A DNA stretch of 64,000 nucleotides from Paenibacillus pabuli NBRC 13638 (GCF_001514495.1 NZ_BCNM01000003.1:1-64000), one strand, 5' to 3'; shown: positions 19,075 to 27,836, counted from the first letter of the stretch. Numbers and translations are program-made. The notes: generated by a model not told the origin, from the letters alone.

Positions 19075-19627
19075 ACGTCGATAAACCTCCTTTGCGCTCC
19101 ATTTGTTTCTTTAACGTTTTCTTCCCTCGGTAAAGTGCATTACGCACTTGTGCGGGACTCATGTCCGTAATATCTGCAATCTCTTCGTAGCTCAGTTCAT
19201 TCGTATATTTAAGCAGCAGCACCAGCCGATACGATTCCGGCAGTTGTTCCAGCTGGCGATATATTTCACGCTGCATCTCCTTATGCAGCACATGTTTCTC
19301 TGGCGTTTCACCACTGGTTTGTTCCAAATCCGTATGAACAGCCGTCATCACAGGCTTCTGCTGCCGCATAAAATCCCGCATCCGATTCACAGCGATGGTG
19401 TATACCCAGGACGAGAAACTGCTTCCTTCTCTTCGTGTCGGAAGATAGCGGTAAATCCGAAGAAACGTATCCTGAGCGAGATCCTGTGCATCCGGATGAC
19501 TCGCACCCATTCCGCGCAAAATGCCAAAGACTTTATTTTTATATCGATCCACGAGCACAGCAAATAGCTGTTTGTCCCCCGCGATAATACGCTGAATGAG
19601 CTCCTCCTCTGGTATCTGTTGAGTCAT
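19055..19627 (-). CDS. ECF-type RNA polymerase sigma factor
   Basis: This 190-residue sigma-70 family protein shows region 2 (DAQDLAQDTFLRIYRYLP, then SSFSSWVYTIAVNRMRDFMR) and region 4 helix-turn-helix (LSYEEIADITDMSPAQVRNALYRGKKTL). The start is ATG 19627, with AAGGGGG seven bases upstream; the frame extends further but lacks a better start. It would direct transcription of an envelope-stress or similar regulon, under control of the membrane protein encoded immediately downstream. I found no ECF-type autoregulatory promoter with certainty. Confidence 0.92.
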   Translation of the reverse strand: MTQQIPEEELIQRIIAGDKQLFAVLVDRYKNKVFGILRGMGASHPDAQDLAQDTFLRIYRYLPTRREGSSFSSWVYTIAVNRMRDFMRQQKPVMTAVHTDLEQTSGETPEKHVLHKEMQREIYRQLEQLPESYRLVLLLKYTNELSYEEIADITDMSPAQVRNALYRGKKTLKKQMERKGGLSTYEAYSK

Positions 19628-19709
19628 GTAATCCCCCTTCTCTACAGCTTCCATGCATGGTTCTGTACTATATAGACGGACGTACTTCCTGAAACCTCTC
19701 ACTTTATCC

Positions 19710-19753
19710 AAAAAAAAGAATTCGCTCCACCCGGTGCTAACCGGACGGGCGAA
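19710..19753 (-). terminator. Terminator of mug
   Basis: On the minus strand TTCGCCCGTCCGGT pairs with ACCGGGTGGAGCGAA and is followed by eight T. It lies downstream of mug and upstream of the sigma gene. Confidence 0.88.
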
Positions 19754-19824
19754 CTCTGCAACCAGTAAAGTTTCATTTTTGCTGCTGCACTTGCTGCACT
19801 GTGAAGTTTCTCTTTTTCCGTTTT

Positions 19825-20340
19825 TCAGTCCTCTCTGCTTTTCACTGAGACAAAATCAGCAAGCTGTGAATAGATCGCTACGATCTCATCCATCGACATA
19901 CGCACGAGCCCACTGGATGACGGGGCAACAAACTCGTGAATCTCCTTGACGACGGGGTCGTCCTGAAATCCCCATTGCGCTTTAGCACGCTGACTGTACT
20001 GGGTGTATACTCCTTTCCCGACAAAACAGGCGATGTCGGGTCGGTATTCCTCCAGCTTTTGCCGTAAAATCTTCCGTCCCTCTGCGTACTCCTCCTTGGT
20101 AATATCCTCCATGCCCCTTGTCGGCCGGGCCACAATATTGGTAAATCCATACCCCAGCTTCAGCAGCTCTCCATCCTCTTGTGCATCATATAAACGGGGA
20201 GTCAATCCGGAACGTTCAAGAATGCGCCAGAAGCGGTTTCCTTTATAAGCATAATGATGACCTGTCTCTCCAGACGTGATGCTTGGATTGAATCCGATAA
20301 ATAATATCGATAAACCATAATCCAGATGATCTGGAATCAT
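19825..20340 (-). CDS. mug: G:T/U mismatch-specific DNA glycosylase
   Basis: This 171-residue enzyme belongs to the Mug/TDG branch of the uracil-DNA glycosylase superfamily. The active-site motif reads LFIGFNPSITSGETGHHY (residues ~13-30), followed by GNRFWRIL. A KGVYTQYS region and a second motif near SSSGLVRMSMDEIVA follow. It would excise uracil or ethenocytosine from mismatches in cytoplasmic DNA. Length is normal. It has its own terminator and stands alone. Confidence 0.85.
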   Translation of the reverse strand: MIPDHLDYGLSILFIGFNPSITSGETGHHYAYKGNRFWRILERSGLTPRLYDAQEDGELLKLGYGFTNIVARPTRGMEDITKEEYAEGRKILRQKLEEYRPDIACFVGKGVYTQYSQRAKAQWGFQDDPVVKEIHEFVAPSSSGLVRMSMDEIVAIYSQLADFVSVKSRED

Positions 20341-20461
20341 AATGAAAGGCTCCCTTCTCTTTTTTAGTCATTTACAACTTCCATCTGTGTATAAAATGAT
20401 ATAATGGGTGAGGTATTTTCGAAATCGGACTGAAATTTTCATGAAAAAGGAAGCTGAACTG

Positions 20462-21382
20462 ATGATTGCAGACATCATGCTTGAAGTCGTCCTGCCCGTC
20501 TTTCTTCTGATTGCCGTCGGGTCCTGGATGCAAAAGGTGTTCAAGCTGGACTTGTATACCCTCGCCAAAATCAATTTCTATTGTATTACCCCCGCAGCCG
20601 TATTTATGAGCATGTATCACTCCGATATGTCGGGGGAGCTGCTCGGAACCGTCACGCTTTTTTACGCATTGTATGTAATTATTCTCTATATTGTGGGGTC
20701 TGTGTTCGCACGCTCGCTTCGCATGAATAAAGGCATGAAGGCTGCCTTCAACAACAGTATCATGCTGGATAACGCAGGCAATTACGGGCTGCCCATCAAC
20801 TCCCTGGTGTTCCGTGGTGATCCGCTGGCCTCTTCCATCCAGGCATTGGTCATGTCTTTACAGGCATTGCTGACTTTCACCTATGGGGTGTTGTCCATTC
20901 AGGGAGCGAAGCTCAAAGGCAACTACCGTGCCGTAATCATTGGATTTCTCAAAATGCCCGTTCCTTATGCGCTGTTGCTTGGCATTTTGTTTCATATGGG
21001 GAATATTCCACTGCCCACATTCCTGTCCATGCCGCTGACTTACGCGCAGCAAAGTATGGTCGCTGTGGCACTCTTGACACTCGGGGCACAGATTGTTAAA
21101 TATCCGATCCGCCTGTACCGTCTTGATGTGTATATTAGCACATTTTTGCGTTTGCTGATTGGCCCGGCTATCGGGATTTCCATTGTGCTGCTGCTCGGGT
21201 TGCAAGGGATCGCCGCTCAGGCTCTTATTATTGCATCTGGTATGCCTACCGGCGTCAATGCGTCCATTCTGGCCGAGGAGTACGATAATGAGCCAGACTT
21301 TGCCGCCCAGACAGTGCTAATCTCGACGCTCTTGAACATCATTACCATTACCGCACTGATTTCGTTTGCGAAGACATTTTGA
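20462..21382 (+). CDS. AEC-family (auxin efflux carrier-like) transporter
   Basis: This integral membrane protein of 306 residues has about ten hydrophobic segments and family features such as FNNSIMLDNAGNYGLPINSLVFRG in the middle and ASGMPTGVNASILAEEY near the end. AEC carriers export or exchange small organic anions such as malate or auxin-like acids. The substrate here is unknown. I begin at ATG 20462, preceded by AAAGGAAG; the longer frame from 20408 adds a non-hydrophobic leader without a good ribosome site. Confidence 0.85.
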   Translation: MIADIMLEVVLPVFLLIAVGSWMQKVFKLDLYTLAKINFYCITPAAVFMSMYHSDMSGELLGTVTLFYALYVIILYIVGSVFARSLRMNKGMKAAFNNSIMLDNAGNYGLPINSLVFRGDPLASSIQALVMSLQALLTFTYGVLSIQGAKLKGNYRAVIIGFLKMPVPYALLLGILFHMGNIPLPTFLSMPLTYAQQSMVAVALLTLGAQIVKYPIRLYRLDVYISTFLRLLIGPAIGISIVLLLGLQGIAAQALIIASGMPTGVNASILAEEYDNEPDFAAQTVLISTLLNIITITALISFAKTF

Positions 21383-21403
21383 CCTTATACGTATAAAATA
21401 ACT

Positions 21404-21440
21404 AGTCCACGCCCCCACATGGAGCTGTGGACTTTATTTT
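21404..21440 (+). terminator. Terminator of the AEC transporter gene
   Basis: AGTCCAC pairs with GTGGACT around 21406-21434, followed by TTATTTT. Confidence 0.7.
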
Positions 21441-21570
21441 AGCTGAGGAAAAGCCACTGCAACCAAAAAAAGTCCAAACGTACCCATTCTGGGGGTGCGC
21501 ATGAACCTCTTTTGTTACCTGCATATTCCATCGGATCAAATCCGTTGTACGACTTGCCAGCCAATAAGAA

Positions 21571-21822
21571 CTAAGCTTCACATGTCGTTCGCTCCGGGAA
21601 CTTGCCGCCCTCTCTGAACAAACATCGAACCAGTCGCTGAGCAGCCCGATTGAAATAAAAACTTGGACTCACTCCCTCGACCTGAACAGGCTCCAACTCT
21701 TTCACACTTTCCTTAACCTTATTCATCTCAATGAGTCCCATCTTCCGCTCATTCGGTCCGAATCGATAAATAACCTTTTCATCGTCCTCTGCCTGTTTCA
21801 CCAGTAGAATCATTGACGCCAT
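21571..21822 (-). CDS. Small hypothetical protein (83 aa)
   Basis: ATG 21822 follows a GATAGGGGG site eight bases upstream. The 83-residue product is soluble and charged (KQAEDDEKVIYRFGPNERKMG; MNKVKESVKELEPVQVEG), ending in RLVRCLFREGGKFPERTTCEA. I do not recognise a family. The composition and ribosome site make it a credible gene; it has no operon partner. The neighbouring 313-base stretch 21823-22135 holds only AT-rich sequence and the terminator at 21989-22019. Confidence 0.55.
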   Translation of the reverse strand: MASMILLVKQAEDDEKVIYRFGPNERKMGLIEMNKVKESVKELEPVQVEGVSPSFYFNRAAQRLVRCLFREGGKFPERTTCEA

Positions 21823-21988
21823 ACAGGTTACCCCCTATCGTTACGTTGTGAGATTCCAATGATTACTTCCTTACTATTCATTATTACCCAGAACAGACTT
21901 GAAACATATAGGGCTTTAGTTATTTATATTAACGTTAAACCTCCTAATTTTAATTATCTTGATTAAAGGATTTTGACGAAAAATATAC

Positions 21989-22019
21989 CAAAAAGCAGGC
22001 TTGGAATGACCAAACCTGC
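21989..22019 (-). terminator. Terminator of the rsr-RlaP operon
   Basis: GCAGGTTTGG and CCAAGCCTGC pair on the minus strand, followed by T5. It is about 115 bases beyond the nucleotidyltransferase stop codon. Confidence 0.8.
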
Positions 22020-22135
22020 CCCATAACCTTACATCCAAAGGAATCCGAAGTCTTTTGCTTCAACTATTCTGTTACGAACGTGGGTCCACCGCTTCAGACT
22101 CCATGTGCAAATACGAACGACCTCATACTTTAATC

Positions 22136-22936
22136 TCAGGCCTCCGCCCACACCTCTTGTAGTGCAAAAAGAAAGATCCGGTCCAATTCTTCATATTGTA
22201 TAATTTGCTCGTTCTCCATCTGAGAGGCCAATCGTTCAAAATGCTCAATCTTCTCTGCCAAGAAAGCCTGTATCGCTGGAAGCTGCGGCTCCAAATCCAG
22301 TTCCTCACCTGCCTTTTTCCGGCGCAGCAGTTCATGGATTTCCGTATAGAGCGGCGCGCTCTGAGGAATAAGCTCTTGTACCAGCTCTTCGAATGCCATC
22401 GGCGGCATCGCATCATAACGTTCGATCCAGCCGCAGGCGAGTAATGGGCGCAGCACATAGAAATATTTTTTGATCTTCACCTGCTCCCCCTGCAGATAAT
22501 CACGGAAATTCCCCTTCGCCATATTCAGATAATGGAACATACAGGACTTCGGTGAGAACGTTAAAGGCGACAATGCACGAATATGCTCCGCCACGCTGTA
22601 ACGTTCATCATACTGAATCGGGGATTGCAGCCACTCCAACAGTGGCGGATTCGACTTGCGAAACAGCTTTAAGGCCTTGCGCAAATCCCAACCATTAATG
22701 TCAAGTTGATCACTGATCGGACGTTCGATTACATCCCTTTGTTCCTCAATCGACAAGTACCATTCCAGTGGTCTGACATACAGAAAACGAACATCGTAAT
22801 CGCTGTCCTGTGAAGGAAATCCCCACGCTCGGCTGCCCGATTCACAGGCATAGATGATCCGCACCTGCTCCTCCTGTTCAATCTGCTTCAGCTGTCGTCT
22901 AATCGTATCTCTCATTTCTTCATGAACATGGGTCAT
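22136..22936 (-). CDS. RlaP/YcgL-type nucleotidyltransferase
   Basis: This 266-residue protein has a polymerase-beta-type nucleotidyltransferase core: ACESGSRAWGFPSQDSDYDV at about 30-50, with the Gly-Ser and Asp-x-Asp metal site. The characteristic FLYVRPLEWYLSI strand and a helical C-terminal half follow. This matches the YcgL/RlaP family, which Burroughs and Aravind linked to RNA-repair gene neighbourhoods. Its position 74 bases behind the Ro60 gene fits that role, for example adding nucleotides to broken RNA ends. Substrate and product are not known here. ATG 22936 is chosen because GAAGGAGG lies nine bases upstream. Confidence 0.85.
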   Translation of the reverse strand: MTHVHEEMRDTIRRQLKQIEQEEQVRIIYACESGSRAWGFPSQDSDYDVRFLYVRPLEWYLSIEEQRDVIERPISDQLDINGWDLRKALKLFRKSNPPLLEWLQSPIQYDERYSVAEHIRALSPLTFSPKSCMFHYLNMAKGNFRDYLQGEQVKIKKYFYVLRPLLACGWIERYDAMPPMAFEELVQELIPQSAPLYTEIHELLRRKKAGEELDLEPQLPAIQAFLAEKIEHFERLASQMENEQIIQYEELDRIFLFALQEVWAEA

Positions 22937-23010
22937 GTCCTTGCCTCCTTCATATCCGATCACATCTCTCCTGGTAGATCTTCATTTCCTCGGTGCATTG
23001 TTCTTCGGTT

Positions 23011-24507
23011 CTATTCAACGTCCATCTCCCGCACCCGATTCGCGAGTGTATCGTATCCTGCCACCGTCTCGGCAATATACGTCAGCACCGTTTCACTCCA
23101 TCCATAGATATAAAAGGTTTTGCCATCCCGCGGTGGTACCATCGCCTGCTGATAAGGTGCAATATCCACGATAAATGCCTTCAGGTCCGGGTTCATCATC
23201 CGGCGATAACGTTCAAGCTCGGCATATAACGGACTTCCTTCATTCTGCTGTTCATCGGTGATCATAATGATCTGATCTACTTTTTCTCCGATATCCCGAA
23301 GCTCTCGTACAGGTCGTCCCGTGTCGGTTCCACCCTGTGCGCGAATCCGGTGAGCTTGGGAGAGGATGCTTTCATCCATCTTGGGACGAGCATCTTCAAC
23401 CATATGGTCGAATAACCAGAACAGCGAGTTGCCTCGTGTTTGTTTATATAGGGCCAGTGCCAGCACCGAACCAATTCGCAAATAATCCCCTTGCATGGAT
23501 CCCGAGCGATCCAGGAAAATAGCCGTTCTTCCCGGCAGCGCCGGCAGATTGCCAATCGATAGCTCCACCGCTTCCTGCAAAGCGTATCGCAGCTCTTCTC
23601 TCGCAATCATCTCATACGCACTGGCGAATCGGAAAGGTAGAATGCGCGACTTGCGCAGGGCTTCCGCATCCGTTAGACGGCCTGTTACGTAATCGATATT
23701 TTTCGATTTTTCAAAAACACCCGCCCGATCCATCGCATTCAGATGACGCAGCAATGCAAAGGTCGGCATCTGGGACATCAACGCCTCCCATACCGTTCGT
23801 GTCGGCTGCATGATCGATGTAACGACCGAATACGGCAATTTGCCTTTCTCGATCAGGTGCATCCGACTTGCCGGGTTTGGGGTAGCTTTCAGCTTCTCCA
23901 GCGCCTGCAGCTGCGGCAAGCCCTCAAGATCCACCTCATGTCCGCGCAAATAACGGAACAAGGCCTGTTGCTTTAGATCCTTCGGCTTGGGATGTGCTGT
24001 AGCGATCATATCGCCCAGATTGTATCCTCGTCCGCGGCCATTATATTTAATTGCCCAGTACTCGCTGACACCGTTCAAAAATTGACTCACCTGGCGCTTC
24101 ACCGCTCGACCGCCCTGCCCTCGACCCGTTCCTCGTAGAATGGTCAGAAAATCGGCCAAGTCAGCCGGAGTCTGTACCACTTGGGAGAACACCTTTGCAA
24201 ATTGCTCCGGGTCTGCCTTGGACAACACTGCCAGCCCGAATAGGGGTTGTAAGCGCATCATACCTTCATTACGAGCATAAACCAGTGCCCGTGCCATATA
24301 CCCCACGTCGATCTCAGCCATCTCCTGATGACTGACCATCGCATCGTCCATCAGTTGCTGTGTATCTGCATAAAATGTATTGTTCAATGTATTGGTCATC
24401 AATATCTGTATATATTGTTCCTCCACCAATCGCTCATAGGCTCCATAACCATCATAATTGCGTGTCGTTGGCTGAGGTGAATTGAATAATTGTTTCGCTC
24501 TGCTCAT
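23011..24507 (-). CDS. rsr: TROVE-domain Ro60-like RNA-binding protein (Rsr)
   Basis: This 498-residue Ro60 homologue has an N-terminal TROVE domain of helical repeats (about 20-320; YGAYERLVEEQYIQIL at its start, then YMARALVYARNEGMMR). A von Willebrand A domain with an intact MIDAS motif (FLDRSGSM) follows and ends with YIYGWSETVLTYI. Ro60 proteins form a ring that binds Y RNA on the outside and misfolded RNA ends in the channel; in bacteria they aid rRNA maturation and RNA decay. The Y RNA encoded just upstream on the same strand and the nucleotidyltransferase behind it support the assignment. The start ATG 24507 follows GGGAGG by nine bases. Confidence 0.95.
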   Translation of the reverse strand: MSRAKQLFNSPQPTTRNYDGYGAYERLVEEQYIQILMTNTLNNTFYADTQQLMDDAMVSHQEMAEIDVGYMARALVYARNEGMMRLQPLFGLAVLSKADPEQFAKVFSQVVQTPADLADFLTILRGTGRGQGGRAVKRQVSQFLNGVSEYWAIKYNGRGRGYNLGDMIATAHPKPKDLKQQALFRYLRGHEVDLEGLPQLQALEKLKATPNPASRMHLIEKGKLPYSVVTSIMQPTRTVWEALMSQMPTFALLRHLNAMDRAGVFEKSKNIDYVTGRLTDAEALRKSRILPFRFASAYEMIAREELRYALQEAVELSIGNLPALPGRTAIFLDRSGSMQGDYLRIGSVLALALYKQTRGNSLFWLFDHMVEDARPKMDESILSQAHRIRAQGGTDTGRPVRELRDIGEKVDQIIMITDEQQNEGSPLYAELERYRRMMNPDLKAFIVDIAPYQQAMVPPRDGKTFYIYGWSETVLTYIAETVAGYDTLANRVREMDVE

Positions 24508-24558
24508 CACACATGACCTCCCGGTGTGAGTCTGTTCATTCATGTTCCAACATAAAAT

Positions 24559-24694
24559 GTTCCGAGGAAAAAGGTGGGAAGGTATAATACCCGCTCTACC
24601 GCTGAGCTACACCGCCATGAACGGCGGCGATTGGATTCGAACCAACGACCTGGTCGATTAACAGTCGAAGTAACCCTCCCTGGCGCCTCGGAAC
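24559..24694 (-). ncRNA. yrlA: Y RNA (YrlA-like) with circularly permuted tRNA(Asn)-like domain
   Basis: On the minus strand the ends pair as GTTCCGAGG (24694-24686) with CCTCGGAAC (24567-24559). Next comes a second helix, GGGAGGGT with ACCTTCCC (one G-U pair), separated by internal loops; this is the expected Ro-binding stem. The apical part reads, in order: an anticodon-like arm with loop CTGTTAA (GUU) and TCGA/TCGA stem; a six-base variable region; a T arm with loop TTCGAAT; acceptor strand CGCCGCC; a six-base connector GTTCAT; acceptor strand GGCGGTG; and a D arm GCTC-AGCGGTA-GAGC. All acceptor, D and T stem pairs form. It is therefore a tRNA opened between the D and anticodon arms and closed at the acceptor end, the layout known from YrlA tRNA mimics. 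It lies 51 bases upstream of rsr on the same strand. Confidence 0.9.
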
Positions 24695-24894
24695 CTTGAT
24701 CCGCAGAGCTTGTTGCTGCCCCGCTTCACAACCTTATTATGCCTCACACATCTGCACCCGAACATGGCGAAAGTATGGCGACGTACCCATTTCATAACTC
24801 ATGAAAATATCGTTTTTATTCAACCTCCATAAGTTCGAAATGAAACCAGCCACCCATCCTGATACAATGAAGAGATAACAAGGAGTGAATGTTC

Positions 24895-26250
24895 ATGGCT
24901 AAAGAGAGCTTTGACAAAGAAATTCAATTTCTGCGCATGTTGTCTCTGACAAGCGGAGCATATAACCGTAAACAGTATGCCGAACGACTTGGCATATCCG
25001 TACATACCTTTGATAAGACCCAACGCCGATTAAAAGAAATCATGCAGACCGTCGCTAATCAACGCTCAAGCTCCGAACAGAGTAATGAAATGGCGGATCT
25101 TGTACGTTTCCAGTATGGCGAATCCGCTGAGCCCATGCTGCTCTTCCTCTTTCGCGCCAAGTCGATGAAAGAGACTGAGGTACAGCGACTTTCCGTCCTT
25201 TTGCATACCTTACAGGATAAAGCCCTAACTGCCATGGAGCTGCTGGATGCCTGCTGCGCGGATCTGCCAGAAGATCTGGCGCTGCCTGACGAAAAGACGA
25301 TTCGCTCCGATCTGAAGTATCTGGAAGAAGTCGGGGTGATCCGCAAGGAACCCGGCGGCAGGCCTTATCGTTACCTTTTACAGCAGGACATACTTACCGG
25401 GCTAACCGTGGAAGAACAGCTGGAGCTGTATGATTTTGTGGATATCATGGCAAACACCCAGGTTCCGTCTGTACAGGGATATATTTTGCGGGACAGTCTC
25501 AAAAAGGCCATTGCCGCAAGCTATCCGCAGGAAGAAGCTACCGAACCATTTATATATAAGTACCACTATTACTCACGCATTCTGGACGAAGCACATCTGT
25601 ACACCCTGCTTAGTGCGATTCGCCAGCGGAAGCATGTGCAGTTCCTGTATTATTCACCCAAAAGACCATCCAGCTACAGCTCACAGAATACGAATCCACG
25701 CTTTGAACGGGAAGCAGGCGGACGATCCAACCGGATTGTGCCGCTTGAAGTTGTCTATGACCATCAGTATGGCCGGTGGTATGTCATCGGATATCAGGGA
25801 CGGCGCGGCTTTGTGAAATTCCGGATGGAAGGCATTACGCAGCTGGAGGAACAGGATTCGATTGAAGAAGAATATATGCTGGAACTGAAGCAGCAGTGGG
25901 CCGAGATTAGCCGCAACAGCTGGCTGGTGGATACGGGGAACACGGTGACGGTTCAAGCGCGCTTTTTCCATCCTCAGAATGGTCAGCGCAACTTCATTCT
26001 GGATCGGGTACGTCTGCAAGGCCAATGGGGAACCATTACGCCCGAAACGGATCATACCTTTCTGTATGAAATTCAGGTCAACGGCACGACCGAGATTAAG
26101 CCGTGGCTTCGGAGTTTTGGTTCAAGCTGTGAGGTGATCGCACCACAAAGGCTGCGTCAGGAGATGATTAAGGAATGGAAGGAGATTGCGCAATATTATG
26201 AATCTGTTCGAGAAGATGTTCAACTACCAGATGATGACGAGATTGAATGA
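24895..26250 (+). CDS. WYL-domain transcriptional regulator
   Basis: This 451-residue protein begins with a helix-turn-helix (RMLSLTSGAYNRKQYAERLGISVHTFDKTQRRLKEI). A second winged-helix-like segment follows around residue 120-165. The WYL ligand-sensing domain has a core reading RIVPLEVVYDHQYGRWYVIGY, then FVKFRMEGI, near 280-325. WYL regulators often respond to nucleic-acid or nucleotide ligands and control stress or defence genes. The gene is divergent from the Y RNA-rsr-RlaP unit and overlaps a second WYL gene by 53 bases, so regulation of the RNA-repair locus is a natural inference. ATG 24895 is nine bases after AAGGAG; the ATG at 24889 is too close. Confidence 0.85.
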   Translation: MAKESFDKEIQFLRMLSLTSGAYNRKQYAERLGISVHTFDKTQRRLKEIMQTVANQRSSSEQSNEMADLVRFQYGESAEPMLLFLFRAKSMKETEVQRLSVLLHTLQDKALTAMELLDACCADLPEDLALPDEKTIRSDLKYLEEVGVIRKEPGGRPYRYLLQQDILTGLTVEEQLELYDFVDIMANTQVPSVQGYILRDSLKKAIAASYPQEEATEPFIYKYHYYSRILDEAHLYTLLSAIRQRKHVQFLYYSPKRPSSYSSQNTNPRFEREAGGRSNRIVPLEVVYDHQYGRWYVIGYQGRRGFVKFRMEGITQLEEQDSIEEEYMLELKQQWAEISRNSWLVDTGNTVTVQARFFHPQNGQRNFILDRVRLQGQWGTITPETDHTFLYEIQVNGTTEIKPWLRSFGSSCEVIAPQRLRQEMIKEWKEIAQYYESVREDVQLPDDDEIE

Positions 26251-27091
26251 AACCGGGCTGTTCACCTGGACTGCACAGGAACGGGCCTGGCTGCGCATGA
26301 TGCTGAATCACCCTGCCGCACCGGAAGCACTAGACCCTGATACGTTGGAGAAAATGCACAACATGCTGGATTCAGAGCAGGATCTGAATCTTCAGGATTA
26401 CCTCACCGAAAAGGCCAAAAGTCAAGAAAACAGCGTCTTTCACCCGCTGCTCAAACCGTTACGGCAGATCATTCTTCACCAGCAGGGGTTTCGTTTGACA
26501 GGGCGTGTCCGTCATGGACGAACCAGCCAGGATCAGTTGGGATTCCCCTACAAGCTAGAATATTCCATGGTCAAAAAAGAATGGTACGTACTCTGGTATG
26601 CTCCACTCTACAACAGACTCATGTCAACCAAGCTGCACAGCATCCTTGCTGTGGAAGCCCAGCCGACCCAACCTGAAACTGCTTCTCATTACACCGCCCA
26701 AATTGCTATTTTAACGGAGAATCGGAAGACGACCGTAAAGATCGAAGTGCTGCCGGAGTACAATCAGGAATTATCGCGAATTCTGTATGCCTTCTCCTGC
26801 TTCGAGAAACAGGTCGAATTTGTGGAAGCACAACAGACGTACCGCATTGAATTAACCATCCCGCGAAATGAGATGGATTACGTTCTGTCCAAAATGCGTT
26901 TTCTGGGCAAACGGGTACGGATTGCAGACCATGCAGCGCTTCGAGAACGAATGTCTGAGACAGCAACCAAAGTATTGGCACGCTATGCTGAAACGGAGCC
27001 TGAAACACAGCATGAACAGACATATGGAGGAGCACGCAGCCACTCCATTGAGAAGCCTTTCGCCAATGCGGACGGCAGTGATTCTGCCTAG
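26198..27091 (+). CDS. Second WYL-domain protein without a clear HTH
   Basis: This 297-residue protein overlaps the end of the first WYL gene, so the two are translationally linked. Its middle carries a WYL-type core (FPYKLEYSMVKKEWYVLWYAPLYNRLMSTKLHSI, near 115-150). The C-terminal half has the alpha/beta WCX-like pattern of WYL regulators. The first ~85 residues are helical but lack an evident DNA-binding motif, so it may act as a partner of the first protein rather than binding DNA itself. The start is ATG 26198 with AAGGAG 13 bases upstream; the frame also allows a TTG at 26186. A terminator follows. Confidence 0.75.
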   Translation: MNLFEKMFNYQMMTRLNETGLFTWTAQERAWLRMMLNHPAAPEALDPDTLEKMHNMLDSEQDLNLQDYLTEKAKSQENSVFHPLLKPLRQIILHQQGFRLTGRVRHGRTSQDQLGFPYKLEYSMVKKEWYVLWYAPLYNRLMSTKLHSILAVEAQPTQPETASHYTAQIAILTENRKTTVKIEVLPEYNQELSRILYAFSCFEKQVEFVEAQQTYRIELTIPRNEMDYVLSKMRFLGKRVRIADHAALRERMSETATKVLARYAETEPETQHEQTYGGARSHSIEKPFANADGSDSA

Positions 27092-27149
27092 TAAAATGCA
27101 AATGAGAGCGGGTGGCGAGTGGCGTTTCATTAGAACAGATTAACGTCAA

Positions 27150-27195
27150 CAGGCTGTCCCCATCACTTACGACCTATGGGACAGCCTCTTTGTTA
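27150..27195 (+). terminator. Terminator of the WYL operon
   Basis: GGCTGTCCC (27152-27160) pairs with GGGACAGCC (27178-27186), followed by TCTTTGTT. Confidence 0.8.
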
Positions 27196-27203
27196 TATTC
27201 TGC

Positions 27204-27704
27204 CTACGAACTGCTGTTGCTGGAAGCCGAATTCCTTCTTTTATTAATCGCATGCACGCCCATCACAACCGCAATCAATTCATACGTGTCCAGTTGTTCC
27301 GATTGATTGTCCAGTACAAATGCCCCTGAACTGAACAAGCCACTGGTACGCCTGAAGCTGGCCACGATTTTACCGCCATTCCCGGTAATATCATATTCCA
27401 GCGAAAACGCCGGAGCAGTGATATCATACACACCACGCGGTCCTGCATCGTACTCATACTTTTTACTGAAAAAGCTCATCCTCGCCCGTAAAATACCCCA
27501 TTCCCTTCCATCGGCTGAAGTCACCTCCCAACGGTTACTCAACATGCGAAATTTACCGCTGCAGATCAGCCCCGAGTTGTCGAATACATCAAGCGAAGAA
27601 CCAAAGGCACTTTTCAAATCGAGATGACCTGCCTGTTCCTGTTCATGATTCATAATCTCGGTGTACCCCGCATTAAAGAAATTATCTCTGAAATAGAGTT
27701 CCAT
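27204..27704 (-). CDS. LURP-one/YxjI-like (Tubby C-terminal-like) protein
   Basis: This 166-residue beta-rich protein has the pattern of the bacterial YxjI/LURP-one family. It begins YFRDNFFNAGYTEI, continues with YDITGNGGKIVASFRR and closes with LDTYELIAVVMGVHAI before a Ser/Asn tail. The fold is a membrane-associated beta-barrel around a hydrophobic helix in related proteins; the function is unknown. ATG 27704 has GGGAGG seven bases upstream, and the longer frame lacks such a site. It is convergent with the WYL operon. Confidence 0.65.
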   Translation of the reverse strand: MELYFRDNFFNAGYTEIMNHEQEQAGHLDLKSAFGSSLDVFDNSGLICSGKFRMLSNRWEVTSADGREWGILRARMSFFSKKYEYDAGPRGVYDITAPAFSLEYDITGNGGKIVASFRRTSGLFSSGAFVLDNQSEQLDTYELIAVVMGVHAINKRRNSASSNSSS

Positions 27705-27801
27705 GAAATCCCTCCCATACAAGAAATAAACCTTCTCCCTTATTGCCAAACGAACGACATATACCCCTATTTACGCATAAGAACTGGGAATTGCTTCAAA
27801 T

Positions 27802-27836
27802 AAAAAAGTCTGCCAGCTCAACTGCAGCTGACAGAA
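27802..27836 (-). terminator. Terminator of the first GntR-ABC operon
   Basis: On the minus strand CTGTCAGCT pairs with AGCTGGCAG, followed by a T6 run, just past the permease stop codon. Confidence 0.8.

Noticed and set aside
24590..24680. A degenerate or ordinary tRNA(Asn) gene
   Set aside because: The 5' and 3' halves are in the wrong order for a normal tRNA, joined at the acceptor end without CCA, and enclosed in a terminal stem beside rsr, which fits a Y RNA.
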